Numbered from the stretch's first letter, positions 9,182 to 17,503 are shown. The stretch is 64,000 nucleotides of DNA from Candidatus Roizmanbacteria bacterium UBA1450 (GCA_002329205.1 DCTC01000002.1:62001-126000); one strand, 5' to 3'. Numbers and translations are program-made. The notes: generated from the letters alone by a model not told the origin.

Positions 9182-9877
9182 ATGACAAGCAAAACTCCTC
9201 TTATCGAACTTCAAGACGTTACAAAAAAATATCCACTGGGAGACGGTGAGTTTTATCAGTCGCTGTATGGTATCTCTCTCAAAATCTATGAAGGTGAATT
9301 TGTTGCTGTAATGGGTCCATCAGGCTCCGGAAAATCTACAACCATGCATATCCTTGGTGCACTCGATACACCGACCACCGGAAAATTTTTGTTTAAAGGC
9401 AAAGATATCAGTTCGTACTCAGATGATGAACTTGCTGAAATTCGCAATCAGGAAATCGGTTTCGTCTTCCAATCATTTAACTTGCTTCCCCGTACGACTG
9501 TTTTTAAAAATGTAGAACGACCGATGATGTATGGTAAAGTTCCGTCTGAAGAAAGGGAAAAACGGGTGATGGAGGCCTTGAGACTTGTTGGAATAGAAGA
9601 TAAAGCACAAAATTTATCAAATCACATATCTGGCGGGCAGATCCAAAGAGTCGCGATAGCACGGGCGATTATTATGAATCCATCAATAATTTTAGCTGAT
9701 GAGCCTACTGGAAATCTGGATAGCAAGACTGCTCATGAGATCATGGGGTATCTGCAGGATTTGAATAATAAAGGAAGAACAATAGTCGTTATTACCCACG
9801 AAGAAGATATTGCCAATTTTGCCAAGCGAAAAGTCCGCATAGTGGACGGCAAAATAGTATCAGATACTAGTACCTAA
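9182..9877 (+). CDS. ABC transporter ATP-binding protein (MacB/LolD type)
   Basis: 231 residues with every ABC motif: Walker A GPSGSGKST (residues about 45-53), Q-loop FVFQSFNLLPRTTVFKNVE, signature ISGGQIQRVAIARA (first residue Ile instead of Leu), Walker B IILADEPTGNLD and H-loop ITHEED. The Q-loop wording and the TGNLDSKT tail are typical of the MacB/LolD/FtsE-like class that energises mechanotransmission permeases. It starts 8 bp after the adaptor gene and ends 1 bp before the permease gene, so all three form one operon. Confidence 0.93.
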   Translation: MTSKTPLIELQDVTKKYPLGDGEFYQSLYGISLKIYEGEFVAVMGPSGSGKSTTMHILGALDTPTTGKFLFKGKDISSYSDDELAEIRNQEIGFVFQSFNLLPRTTVFKNVERPMMYGKVPSEEREKRVMEALRLVGIEDKAQNLSNHISGGQIQRVAIARAIIMNPSIILADEPTGNLDSKTAHEIMGYLQDLNNKGRTIVVITHEEDIANFAKRKVRIVDGKIVSDTST

Positions 9878-9878
9878 T

Positions 9879-11087
9879 ATGGAATATCAGGAAATAATCA
9901 AATCAGCAATCATCTCACTCAGAAGAAATATCATGAGAACGGGCCTTACCATGCTTGGAATTATTATCGGTATTGGTTCTGTTATTATGATTGCTTCTAT
10001 AGGCCAAAGTGCTATTGCTTTTGTCACCAATGAGCTTTCTTCTTTCGGAACGAATTATTTTCAAATAATACCGGGAGGAGACCTTTTCAGCGCGGCAGGA
10101 GGAGCGAGTCAGGACCCTCTCACATTGGAGGATGCGGAAGCTATAGAAGATGCGGATATTTCAAATATTGAGTCAGTGGCTCCCATAGGATATGCATCCC
10201 GTTTTATCTCTGCCAATGAAGAGCAAGTAAGTGTATTTGTATATGGCATTACCCAAGCCGGACAAAATATGCTGAAGCCGGAGCTTGTCTATGGAGAACT
10301 GCTCACAGATGCAAACAGTACTGACCGCGTTATGATACTGGGAATCGATTCATCGGAAGAATTATTCGGTGAAGGAATAAATCCTGTCGGGGAATCGGTA
10401 CGCATAGGTGATGCGAGATTCAAAGTGATCGGAGTCACCAAAAGCGATAGCGCGCTCATGGGACGATTTTTTAACTCAGCCGCAATTATTCCTTTAGAAG
10501 TCTTAAGTGACGATATTCGAGGTGACGAAGAGCTCGCAGAAATTGATATAAGTGTGGAGGATACCAATTATCTTAACCAAACGATGCAGGATGTTGAGTT
10601 TTTTATGCGTGAACGAAGAAATATCGACGATGATGAGGATAGTAACTTTACCCTAACGAGCTTTCAGGAATCTCTGGATACGGTAAATACCATTACAGGA
10701 TTATTGACAACCCTGATTGCAGGTATTTCCAGTATCTCACTTATTGTAGGGGGTGTCGGCGTTATGAATATTATGCTTGTATCTGTCACGGAACGAACCA
10801 AAGAAATCGGTCTTCTTAAGTCGATTGGCGCAAAAGAAAGCGATATTCTTACACAGTTTCTTATCGAAGCAGTTGTCATGACCGTAATTGGGGGAATTAT
10901 CGGAATTATTCTCGGTATTTTGGGAGCTTATGGAGTTTCAGCTGTTGTCGGAATTCCTTTTGTATTAAGTCTCCCCTGGATTATTATTGCAGTTGTGGCA
11001 TCTACTTTAATTGGAATAGTCTTCGGACTATATCCCGCAAGAAGAGCGGCAGCGCTTTCTCCTATTGATGCATTGCGTTACGAATAA
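9879..11087 (+). CDS. MacB-like ABC transporter permease (MacB_PCD + FtsX)
   Basis: 402 residues: N-terminal helix (about 18-45) with the family phrase NIMRTGLTMLGIIIGIGSVIMI, an extracytoplasmic domain of about 220 residues, and three C-terminal helices with IMNIMLVSVTERTKEIGLLKSIGAKESDI, the FtsX coupling-helix motif that contacts the ATPase, and LYPARRAAALSPIDALR near the end. This is the classic four-helix MacB topology. Together with the adaptor and ATPase it should act as a tripartite-style exporter of peptides, lipids or toxic compounds. Confidence 0.92.
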   Translation: MEYQEIIKSAIISLRRNIMRTGLTMLGIIIGIGSVIMIASIGQSAIAFVTNELSSFGTNYFQIIPGGDLFSAAGGASQDPLTLEDAEAIEDADISNIESVAPIGYASRFISANEEQVSVFVYGITQAGQNMLKPELVYGELLTDANSTDRVMILGIDSSEELFGEGINPVGESVRIGDARFKVIGVTKSDSALMGRFFNSAAIIPLEVLSDDIRGDEELAEIDISVEDTNYLNQTMQDVEFFMRERRNIDDDEDSNFTLTSFQESLDTVNTITGLLTTLIAGISSISLIVGGVGVMNIMLVSVTERTKEIGLLKSIGAKESDILTQFLIEAVVMTVIGGIIGIILGILGAYGVSAVVGIPFVLSLPWIIIAVVASTLIGIVFGLYPARRAAALSPIDALRYE

Positions 11088-11213
11088 GTATTCTTACGAC
11101 AACCTAAAAGTTTTGTTACATAGTCCACATAGATCTCTTATATACTTTTGATAGTAGTAGATTGATTTAGAATTTTACGTACCTAACTATGCAAAGTAAA
11201 CCGCCATCATACC

Positions 11214-11768
11214 ATGTCAAGCACTACGATATTTGCATACAAACAGCCGACACAGCATCTTTTTCCGCAGGGCAGAAGAAGTTTCGTCAATCCCTATAAT
11301 TCTCAATATCGACACATAAAAGATAGAAGATTCGATATAACCAATCGCGATCAGAGAGGGACTCCAGTAGATAATATTCGTGATAAATCGAAACGTGTGC
11401 TGCTTCACCGGAAGACGGTTTTTCCATTTAAGCTTTTTCCGGTCCATGTCATAGTCGACATTCACAGAGTTGTCGTAATAGAACAAACATTTTTATTTGC
11501 TGATACGATCCGGACGATTCCGATAGCCAATATTCAATATGTGCGCTGTGATCGTGCATTATTATTCGGTTCAATTCGAATTCGGACATATGGTTTCAGT
11601 GATAGAGAAGTAGTGGTTAAGTTTTTGTGGAATAAGGATGCACTCAGACTGCGTAGACTTATTGAAGGACTTATTATTTGTTATGAAGACAATGTTGATC
11701 CTCTTGATTTCAAAGATGAAGATCTTTGTACTTGTCTTGAAAATCTTGGACAAGAGCATTTCGGTTGA
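11214..11768 (+). CDS. Hypothetical protein with a PH-like domain
   Basis: 184 residues, no membrane segment. The N-terminal 60 residues are polar and probably flexible. From about residue 73 there is a beta-rich stretch, VHVIVDIHRVVVIEQTFLF, then TIRTIPIANIQYVRCDRALLFGSIRIRTYG and a C-terminal helix (LRRLIEGLIICY). That strand order with a closing helix is what bacterial PH (bPH/DUF304) domains look like; the assignment is by pattern, not by search. A possible -10, TATACT, lies about 70 nt upstream around 11140. The gene converges with fpg with only 9 bp between the two stops. Confidence 0.6.
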   Translation: MSSTTIFAYKQPTQHLFPQGRRSFVNPYNSQYRHIKDRRFDITNRDQRGTPVDNIRDKSKRVLLHRKTVFPFKLFPVHVIVDIHRVVVIEQTFLFADTIRTIPIANIQYVRCDRALLFGSIRIRTYGFSDREVVVKFLWNKDALRLRRLIEGLIICYEDNVDPLDFKDEDLCTCLENLGQEHFG

Positions 11769-11777
11769 AAATAGCGG

Positions 11778-12626
11778 TTAGGTCTGGCAATGGGGACAAT
11801 AAAATGTCCCGCGGCCGCCGATTTTCATGGATTCTATGAGTGTTTTACAGCGTTTACATTCCTGTCCCTGGCGATGATATACCCGGAAATGATGCTGATA
11901 GCCTCCTGCTGTCCCGTCAGGAAGGACATACAATTCATCTTTTGCAGAAGATCCTTTATATGTTATTCCCTCTCCGACAACCTTTTTGATTGCCTGATAT
12001 AAAACGGTTTTTTCTTGTTTAGATAAGGTATTTGACGGTCTGGCTGGATAGATGAGAGATTCCCACAAGGCATCGTTGGCATAAATATTACCGATTCCTG
12101 CAATGATCTCCTGATCAAGAAGAACTGTTTTCACAGGCCTTTTTGTATGAGACAATGCCTTGTCCAAATAGGCAGAGGTAAATCTCTCAGAAAGTACATC
12201 TTCACCCTGCGGCTGTTTGGGTTTATCAGAAACTTTCGCCCATCCGAACTTCCTCAAATCATTGAAAAATAAAGCAGAATTATCAGTAAAAAAGAAAATA
12301 ACGCGGGTGGTTTTGGCCGGCATTCTATCTGAATTTGCAAGAGGAATCTTATGAGAAAATTGAGCTTTTTCTTTATGTTGCGCATAGAGTATCTGTCCCG
12401 AAAGTTTGAGATGAAATGACAGATAGAGAATATCGTTATTTTTTTCCAGCTTAAGAGTCAGAATTTTTCCTTTCCGTTGAGTGTCAATGATCGTAGTATC
12501 GAAGATGTCGTTCGGGTCGCCATGAAACATTTTGTGTTCACGGATTTCCGTACCATTAATCGTTTTACCGATAAGGTGTTTGTGTAGGTACAAGCGAATT
12601 GTTTCAATTTCTGGAAGTTCGGGCAT
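11778..12626 (-). CDS. mutM: Formamidopyrimidine-DNA glycosylase (Fpg/MutM)
   Basis: 282 residues, the family length. The mature N-terminus is PELPEIETI: the Pro at position 2 is the Schiff-base nucleophile and Glu3 the second catalytic residue. The C-terminus is the zinc finger with C257, C260, C277 and C280 and the finger arginine R272 in GGRGTFYCPHC. It removes 8-oxoguanine and formamidopyrimidines and nicks the abasic site, in the base-excision repair pathway. Stand-alone gene between unrelated neighbours. Confidence 0.96.
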   Translation of the reverse strand: MPELPEIETIRLYLHKHLIGKTINGTEIREHKMFHGDPNDIFDTTIIDTQRKGKILTLKLEKNNDILYLSFHLKLSGQILYAQHKEKAQFSHKIPLANSDRMPAKTTRVIFFFTDNSALFFNDLRKFGWAKVSDKPKQPQGEDVLSERFTSAYLDKALSHTKRPVKTVLLDQEIIAGIGNIYANDALWESLIYPARPSNTLSKQEKTVLYQAIKKVVGEGITYKGSSAKDELYVLPDGTAGGYQHHFRVYHRQGQECKRCKTLIESMKIGGRGTFYCPHCQT

Positions 12627-12711
12627 ATAAAATCAAATTATTTTGAATAAAAAAGTGTCTTCTCTGACTCGTCTTTAGGCGATGACTTGGGCAATTGGTC
12701 CAGGATGATAG

Positions 12712-13830
12712 CTAAGAAGTTTTTTCTTTCACGAATGACAATATTTGTTTCTTAAAATTCTCAATAGAGTATTGTTCTGCTGATTTTCTTGCTTCTTTTT
12801 TCATTTCGATCTGCTTTTTGTCAGAGAGTTTCTCAAAATTTTGAATTTTTTTCAACAAACTCTTTGAATTCAGCTCTTCATACAGATATCCGTTTTTTCC
12901 TTCCAGAACGGTTTCTTTGAGTCCTCCGGATGCATATGCTATGACGGGAATACCGTATCCCATAGCTTCAATTGGCGCGATACCGAATTCCTCATCAACT
13001 GAAGCAAAAAGAAATGCTTTTGCATGGGTATACAGTGCTTTGAACGTATCATCCTGTACGTGTGATAAAAATTCGACATTCGGTCCGGCGATGCTTTTCA
13101 GATATTCTTCATCCCGCCCGGTCCCGATAATCTTTAATTTAAAATTTCCTTCATTTGCCGCTCTGATAAGGACATCAATATGTTTTGCCCGAGCTAGTCG
13201 TGAGGTCGTGATGTAATAATCATCATCTTCTGATGGATTGAATTCTGGCGGATTTTTTGAGATAGCTACAGGAGGATAAACGACATCTGAATCACGTCGA
13301 TAATATTTCTGCACCCGTTTTTTTGTCTCTTGGGCATTGGCGATGAAGAAATCGACTCGTTGTGAAGACAAATAATCCCAGATCCGTAGACTGTGATTGA
13401 TCAAATGTCCGTATACACGTATCGGCCAATACTTCTGCCATTCGCGTGCCGTCTCATAGTAATACAAATAGCGTGGCTGATGATGAATATAACAAATATG
13501 TTTTGTCTCCGGTCTGGTGATCACACCTTTGCACATATATGATCCTGAAGAGGAAATAACAAGATCATATCCGTTGAAGTTGAATGCTTCCCAGATATAT
13601 GGCGTGAGAAATCGAAAAGGTGAGTACAATTTATTAAAAAATGGGACTTTTTGTGCCCAGGAAGTGATAATATTCCAGTCTTTAAAATGTCGGGAATGTA
13701 TACCGAGTGTCTCTGGATTATAAAATGAGGTATACACGTCAGCCTCGGGAAATATTTTTTTTAGTGCCACGAGTACCCGCTCGGCTCCACCGAATTCCTG
13801 CAGCTGGTCATGTACGATCGCAATTTTCAT
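12712..13830 (-). CDS. GT4 family glycosyltransferase (WbaZ/mannosyltransferase-like)
   Basis: 372 residues, two Rossmann halves. N-terminal MKIAIVHDQLQEFGGAERVL holds the GGAE motif of GT4 enzymes; the acceptor half contains CYIHHQPRYLY. The C-terminal half has the donor-binding pattern SRLARAKHIDVLIRAA, IIGTGRDEEYLK and the E-x7-E motif in DEEFGIAPIEAMGYGIPVIAYASGG. Such GT-B enzymes transfer a sugar from a nucleotide sugar with retention, typically mannose in O-antigen-like or capsule glycans. TATACT stands 6 nt before the ATG, again with no Shine-Dalgarno site. Confidence 0.88.
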   Translation of the reverse strand: MKIAIVHDQLQEFGGAERVLVALKKIFPEADVYTSFYNPETLGIHSRHFKDWNIITSWAQKVPFFNKLYSPFRFLTPYIWEAFNFNGYDLVISSSGSYMCKGVITRPETKHICYIHHQPRYLYYYETAREWQKYWPIRVYGHLINHSLRIWDYLSSQRVDFFIANAQETKKRVQKYYRRDSDVVYPPVAISKNPPEFNPSEDDDYYITTSRLARAKHIDVLIRAANEGNFKLKIIGTGRDEEYLKSIAGPNVEFLSHVQDDTFKALYTHAKAFLFASVDEEFGIAPIEAMGYGIPVIAYASGGLKETVLEGKNGYLYEELNSKSLLKKIQNFEKLSDKKQIEMKKEARKSAEQYSIENFKKQILSFVKEKTS

Positions 13831-13871
13831 GTATGAAGTATATTATACCCGAGAAGCTGACTTATCGCATA

Positions 13872-13899
13872 TTGACTTTATATTAGGAGTAAGTACAAT
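13872..13899 (+). promoter_or_regulatory. Sigma70-type promoter (-35 TTGACT, 16 nt, -10 TACAAT)
   Basis: TTGACT at 13872-13877 and TACAAT at 13894-13899 are 16 nt apart. The -10 ends 7 nt before the ATG at 13907, so the predicted start site coincides with the start codon. This is one of the clearest full promoters supporting a leaderless message. Confidence 0.55.
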
Positions 13900-13906
13900 A
13901 AAAGTA

Positions 13907-14293
13907 ATGGACAACTCAACCCAATCTTCAACCCCCAGTCAACCAGTCACACCTCCAGCACCTCCGGGTAATCAGCCACCTTCGCAGCCACAACAACAGG
14001 GAATGAGTGAAGATACAAAAACGTTGATCACGATATTACTTCTAATTTTTGTTTTCCCTATAGGACTTATTGTGATGTGGATTCTGCCGAAGTGGCCGTT
14101 GTGGGTAAAATTATTGGTATCTTTGCCGATTACGTTGCTTATTGGTGCAATTCTGGTAGGTATTTTATTGGTAGCAGTAAATCCTTCTGAGCAGATCCGC
14201 AAAGCTGAATGTGTGGCACAATGCCAAGAAACAGGTGGCGGAGACGCGTGTGTCCAGTCTTGTGTCTTAAGTCCGACACCTGCGGTACAATAA
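13907..14293 (+). CDS. Small membrane protein with Pro-rich N-terminus and Cys-rich tail
   Basis: 128 residues from the ATG at 13907 (an upstream in-frame ATG at 13829 would overlap the divergent gene and lacks a promoter). The N-terminal 35 residues are rich in Pro, Gln, Ser and Thr; two hydrophobic helices follow (about 42-62 and 68-92); the tail holds four Cys in CVAQCQETGGGDACVQSC. The four cysteines are arranged as two CxxxC pairs, as in small disulfide or metal-binding motifs. I do not recognise the family. Its stop codon region doubles as the -10 element of uppP. Confidence 0.6.
   Translation: MDNSTQSSTPSQPVTPPAPPGNQPPSQPQQQGMSEDTKTLITILLLIFVFPIGLIVMWILPKWPLWVKLLVSLPITLLIGAILVGILLVAVNPSEQIRKAECVAQCQETGGGDACVQSCVLSPTPAVQ
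14286..14291 (+). promoter_or_regulatory. -10 hexamer for uppP, inside the end of the preceding gene
   Basis: TACAAT, 6 nt before the uppP ATG at 14298. It overlaps the last codons and stop of the upstream gene, so uppP can be transcribed alone as a leaderless message. Confidence 0.45.
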
Positions 14294-14297
14294 AGAT

Positions 14298-15080
14298 ATG
14301 GACATATTACATACGATTATCCTCGGTATCGTTGAGGGTATTACGGAATTTCTTCCGATTTCTTCTACGTTTCATCTTATCTGGACGAGCCGATTCATGG
14401 GCATAGAAGAAAACGAGTTGGTCAAGCTTTTTAATGTTTTTATACAAAGTGGTGCTATTTTGGCTGTTGTTTTCCTGTATTGGAAGGAAATACTGACAAA
14501 TAGAGAACTTTTTACGAAGCTTGTCATATCACTGATACCGACCGCGGTTGTAGGATTGGTCTTGTATGACATGATCAAAGGTATTTTTTTTGAAAGCGAG
14601 CTGGGAACAACCATTATATTCATTCTGGTGGGATTCATATTTCTTCTTGTCGAATACTTGATTGTGAAAAAAGTACTGTTTCCCAAGAATGATATAAAAA
14701 ACTTGACTTATAGTCAGGCTTTACTTGTCGGATTATTCCAGGCACTGGCTGTTATTCCGGGAGTATCTCGAGCCGGAGCTGTCCTGGTCGGCATGATGAT
14801 ACTAGGATTCAATCGAAGCGAATCTGCCAAATATTCTTTCATGCTTTCAATACCGACGATTGCGGCAGCATCACTTTTTGATTTTATTGAAATGAGAGAT
14901 GTTGTCTTTGCTAGTACAGACAATATGATTACCCTAATTATTGGCTCTCTTGTCGCTCTTGTCAGCGCGTTTATCGGAGTGAAGTGGCTTATACGATATC
15001 TCCAGAATCACTCACTTGCTATCTTCGGCTGGTATCGGATAATCCTTGGTATAATACTGATACTTTTCCTTATAATCTAA
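14298..15080 (+). CDS. uppP: Undecaprenyl-diphosphate phosphatase (UppP/BacA)
   Basis: 260 residues, polytopic. Both inverted catalytic motifs are present: ILGIVEGITEFLPISSTFH near the N-terminus (E-rich motif plus PISSTFH with the catalytic Ser/His pair) and ALAVIPGVSRAGAVLVGMM in the middle (PGVSRAG arginine loop). The enzyme recycles undecaprenyl pyrophosphate to the monophosphate on the membrane, supplying carrier lipid for peptidoglycan and for the polyprenyl-sugar transferases in this window. Intolerance of changes in these motifs makes the call firm. Confidence 0.95.
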   Translation: MDILHTIILGIVEGITEFLPISSTFHLIWTSRFMGIEENELVKLFNVFIQSGAILAVVFLYWKEILTNRELFTKLVISLIPTAVVGLVLYDMIKGIFFESELGTTIIFILVGFIFLLVEYLIVKKVLFPKNDIKNLTYSQALLVGLFQALAVIPGVSRAGAVLVGMMILGFNRSESAKYSFMLSIPTIAAASLFDFIEMRDVVFASTDNMITLIIGSLVALVSAFIGVKWLIRYLQNHSLAIFGWYRIILGIILILFLII

Positions 15081-15084
15081 GACA

Positions 15085-15157
15085 GCACTCGTAGCTTAAT
15101 GGATAGAGCATCAGATTCCGGATCTGAAGGTTGGTGGTTCGAGTCCACTCGAGTGCA
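15085..15157 (+). tRNA. tRNA-Arg(CCG)
   Basis: 73 nt. Acceptor GCACTCG pairs with CGAGTGC, discriminator A; anticodon stem TCAGA/TCTGA encloses TTCCGGA, giving anticodon CCG for codon CGG. The T-loop is TTCGAGT. CCA is not encoded. A TATAAT at 15071-15076, within the last codons of uppP, ends 8 nt before the tRNA and is its likely -10. Confidence 0.95.
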
Positions 15158-15163
15158 CAGACT

Positions 15164-15766
15164 TTATTGAAGAACTTCCGTCTGCACAATGTAGTCAAAC
15201 ATTGCATCAATTTCTACTTCTGATATGTCCTGTGTGCCCATAAAAGAGGCAGCCAGCGTATGAAGCGTACGATCTTGCACCAGTAAACGCTGGCGGATTT
15301 GAATTCGATCTCCGTTTTCTATGTAACTGCCTTCCAAATTTAAGACGGTATAGCCTTCAAATTTTGACTGTTCAGTTTTCTCAAGTCTCAAACTCGGTAT
15401 GGCTGATTGAGCGCCGGCTATTACTTTGTTGAAATAATCATCAGGGTCTTCTGCTTGTACGGTATTGCGGTCGTACGCTACAGTCGGGGTGAACGCGTTT
15501 TCGTCTTCCTGTTTTTTGATAAATGTGTTTTCATACTCTTCGTCAGCAACTTTTGTCCATCCGTCCGGTAGTACGATTTCTTTTTGTATTGAAGAAGTAT
15601 CTTCTTCATCCTGATTACCTTTCTCCCGCATGGAGGATGTGATAGCAACTGCCGTTATAATAATTACGACAATACTTATTCCGATAATTGTCGGATTGAG
15701 AATAGTCGAAAAATTAAATCCTTTTTCAGCTGAGTCAACTTGAGGTGTTTTTTTTGTTTTTACCAT
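15164..15766 (-). CDS. Membrane-anchored hypothetical protein
   Basis: 200 residues: a basic cytoplasmic N-terminus, one transmembrane helix (about 27-44) and an extracytoplasmic domain of about 150 residues beginning EEDTSSIQKEIVLPDGW. The domain is predicted mixed alpha/beta (PDGWTKVADEEYENTF ... SIPSLRLEKTEQ ... DRIQIRQRLLVQDRTLHTLAA ... EVEIDAMFDYIV), a layout reminiscent of PsbP/DcrB-like lipoproteins, but this is only a resemblance. It follows the sortase gene by 1 bp and may work with it at the surface. TACAAT lies 3 nt before the ATG. Confidence 0.55.
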   Translation of the reverse strand: MVKTKKTPQVDSAEKGFNFSTILNPTIIGISIVVIIITAVAITSSMREKGNQDEEDTSSIQKEIVLPDGWTKVADEEYENTFIKKQEDENAFTPTVAYDRNTVQAEDPDDYFNKVIAGAQSAIPSLRLEKTEQSKFEGYTVLNLEGSYIENGDRIQIRQRLLVQDRTLHTLAASFMGTQDISEVEIDAMFDYIVQTEVLQ

Positions 15767-15767
15767 G

Positions 15768-16880
15768 TTATTGTATTGCTTCTGCAGTAATAATAACTCT
15801 CATATCGGGATTCCCAAGATCACAGGAAATAAGTGACATTTTTTCATTGCTGACGTATGTATCCAGCTTTGCATTGCCGTTTATAAATTGCTTATAAGTG
15901 ACTTTAAATACCTTGACGGTTCCTTTTTCTTGAACAATGATTGTATCTCCGTAGGCAAGTCTGCCGATGCTGCCGAATGTATCTGAGGTGTTGTGTCCAT
16001 AGTAGACGTGATCATATTCTTTGGCTTTCAGGACTTCCTTATCCCCAATGAGAAGCATATTCCCCAGTTTGTCACCCTGATAAATAGGTTTGTTCAGGTT
16101 GATACTCGGAATTGAAAGAGAAGTGTTTTCTATTCTGATATTTCCTGATGGTAATTTTTCACCTGTCAGATCTTCACTTCCTGTTTTCGGCAATGTTGAT
16201 GTCCCTAATACCTGCCCACCAAATGATCGCCTTACTCCAAGCACAATCGGATTGAAGTTGTCTTCAGACCCCAATACTTGATTGGTACGAGTCACGCCTT
16301 GAATAACGGGGTTTGATGTCGTCGGAGCTGGAGTATTAGTCGGTCCGGGGGTGTTGGTCGGTCCAGGTCCGGGAGTATTTGTCGGACCGGGTCCCGGGGT
16401 GTTGGTGGGTCCAGGAGTGGGAGTATTGGTAGGTCGTGGAGTTTGCGTGGGTGTGGGTGTATTTTCTTCTTCTTCACCTCTTGTCGGGGTAGGTGTAGCT
16501 GTCGGTGTTGGGCTTGGTTCATCCTTTGGTGTACTCGTCGGTGTAGGGGTGCTTGTGGGGGTTGGAGTTGGCGTATGTGTGTTGGTCGGGATAGGGGTAT
16601 CAGTCGGGGTGGCAGTAGGAGAAATGGTATCCGTTGGTGTGGGAGTCGGAGAATTTTCTCCACATTGTCCAGGATAATCGCCTGCATGCAGAGGGTTTCC
16701 TTGAGCATTTACATGACCTGCTTGTTCTAAAGCCTGTAGGGGTAGATGTAGAGTTTGACAATTACCATTCGGCTCACAATGGCACCAATATACTTTGCCG
16801 TCTTGTCCCGCATATATTGAACGCGAAAGGACAATGATTAAAAGAAGGATGAATAAATAAAATCTATTTTTCATATACAT
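15768..16880 (-). CDS. Secreted sortase with Cys/His N-domain, Pro-Thr linker and an internal LPKTG
   Basis: 370 residues. Signal peptide (about 5-24, cleavage near YAG), a small Cys/His domain (WCHC at 32-35, CQTL, GQC; 41-73), a Pro/Thr repeat linker (about 77-188), LPKTG at 230-234 and a sortase domain (about 245-370). The sortase has the catalytic His in YYGHN (H296), Cys in SLISCD (C353) and Arg in MRVIIT (R361). Sortases cut LPXTG-type sorting signals and join them to an amine at the cell surface. Having a sorting-like motif directly before its own catalytic domain is odd. The start could also be the ATG two codons later; TATAAT stands 8 nt before the first ATG. Confidence 0.85.
   Translation of the reverse strand: MYMKNRFYLFILLLIIVLSRSIYAGQDGKVYWCHCEPNGNCQTLHLPLQALEQAGHVNAQGNPLHAGDYPGQCGENSPTPTPTDTISPTATPTDTPIPTNTHTPTPTPTSTPTPTSTPKDEPSPTPTATPTPTRGEEEENTPTPTQTPRPTNTPTPGPTNTPGPGPTNTPGPGPTNTPGPTNTPAPTTSNPVIQGVTRTNQVLGSEDNFNPIVLGVRRSFGGQVLGTSTLPKTGSEDLTGEKLPSGNIRIENTSLSIPSINLNKPIYQGDKLGNMLLIGDKEVLKAKEYDHVYYGHNTSDTFGSIGRLAYGDTIIVQEKGTVKVFKVTYKQFINGNAKLDTYVSNEKMSLISCDLGNPDMRVIITAEAIQ
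16317..16652 (-). repeat. Low-complexity Pro-Thr coding repeat in the sortase gene
   Basis: About 110 codons made of TPTPT-like and GPTNTP units. On the plus strand it reads as GGTGT/GGTCC-rich DNA and throws up long false frames. It encodes an extended, probably glycosylated cell-wall-spanning linker, and its unit number may vary between strains. Confidence 0.85.
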
Positions 16881-16986
16881 TACGGCCTATTATAAAAGGG
16901 AATAATATTAAATGCAACTGATTAACGTAAGAAAATAAAGTTTTAATAAATAATATTATGGGAAATAGTTAGGACGGGATGAAATT

Positions 16987-17006
16987 CTTGTTTTACAAGG
17001 TATAAT
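16987..17006 (+). promoter_or_regulatory. Promoter region of the tRNA array
   Basis: TATAAT at 17001-17006 lies 15 nt before tRNA-Ala. Directly upstream is a short inverted repeat CTTGT-TTT-ACAAG (16987-16999). The 140 bp between the sortase gene and this site hold nothing else I can support. Confidence 0.45.
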
Positions 17007-17021
17007 AAATAGATGTGAAAA

Positions 17022-17094
17022 GGGCTCGTAGCTCAGTTGGTAGAGCGCCGCATTCGCATTGCGGAGATCAGGGGTTCGACTCCCCTCGAGTCCA
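17022..17094 (+). tRNA. tRNA-Ala(CGC)
   Basis: 73 nt. Acceptor GGGCTCG pairs with CGAGTCC (one G-U), discriminator A. Anticodon stem CCGCA/TGCGG with loop TTCGCAT gives anticodon CGC for codon GCG. T-loop TTCGACT. CCA is not encoded. Confidence 0.95.
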
Positions 17095-17144
17095 CTTGAG
17101 GTCAAACTTTAGTGGATTTTATACTATAATGTGGGTTATAATAA

Positions 17145-17217
17145 GCGTCTGTAGCTCAGTGGTAGTAGCACTACTCTTATAAAGTAGGGGTCGATGGTTC
17201 GAATCCATCCAGACGCA
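17145..17217 (+). tRNA. tRNA-Ile(TAT)
   Basis: 73 nt. Acceptor GCGTCTG/CAGACGC, discriminator A; anticodon stem CTACT/AGTAG with loop CTTATAA, so the anticodon is UAU, reading AUA directly. T-arm GATGG-TTCGAAT-CCATC. Most bacteria read AUA with a CAU tRNA that needs lysidine (TilS), so a genomic UAU tRNA-Ile is uncommon. Two TATAAT hexamers (17125-17130 and 17137-17142) lie just upstream. CCA is not encoded. The D-loop has one extra T relative to its neighbours. Confidence 0.9.
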
Positions 17218-17235
17218 CAGCTTGTCTTTTAGCAA

Positions 17236-17308
17236 GCCGAGATAGCCAAGGTGGTCACGGCGGGGGTCTGAAAAACCTCAGATGTCAGTTCGACTCTGAC
17301 TCTCGGCA
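17236..17308 (+). tRNA. tRNA-Phe(GAA)
   Basis: 73 nt. Acceptor GCCGAGA/TCTCGGC, discriminator A; anticodon stem GGGGT/ACCTC with loop CTGAAAA gives GAA. T-arm GTCAG-TTCGACT-CTGAC. CCA is not encoded; a palindromic element starts right at the 3' end. Confidence 0.94.
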
Positions 17309-17403
17309 CAACGTAACAATTTGCGTTCGCAAATTGAACGTTGCTAGCGCTGTAGAGCAATATATTGCGAAGCAGCGTTGAAATTGGAACAATTTATTAC
17401 GCT

Positions 17404-17405
<2 letters not shown>
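17309..17405. repeat. Palindromic element, copy 1 (three nested stem-loops)
   Basis: Three inverted repeats fill the gap between tRNA-Phe and tRNA-Gly. (a) 17309-17343: CAACGT..ACGTTG around CAATTTGCG-TT-CGCAAATTG. (b) 17348-17377: CGCTG..CAGCG around the palindrome GCAATATATTGC. (c) 17372-17405: GCAGCGT..ACGCTGC around AAATTG-GAA-CAATTT. Read on the minus strand, stem-loop (c) has the same base as the copy at 26830 (GCAGCGTAATAAA ... AACGCTGCT) with a different apical stem that still pairs. The last 2 nt overlap tRNA-Gly. Confidence 0.7.
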
Positions 17406-17476
<71 letters not shown>

Positions 17477-17503
17477 CATTCTTCACAAATACTTATACTT
17501 CAC

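Noticed and set aside
16292..16708. Several long frames on both strands within the sortase gene
   Set aside because: They arise from the Pro-Thr repeat DNA, which is low in stops in all frames; only the sortase frame has a signal peptide and catalytic domain.
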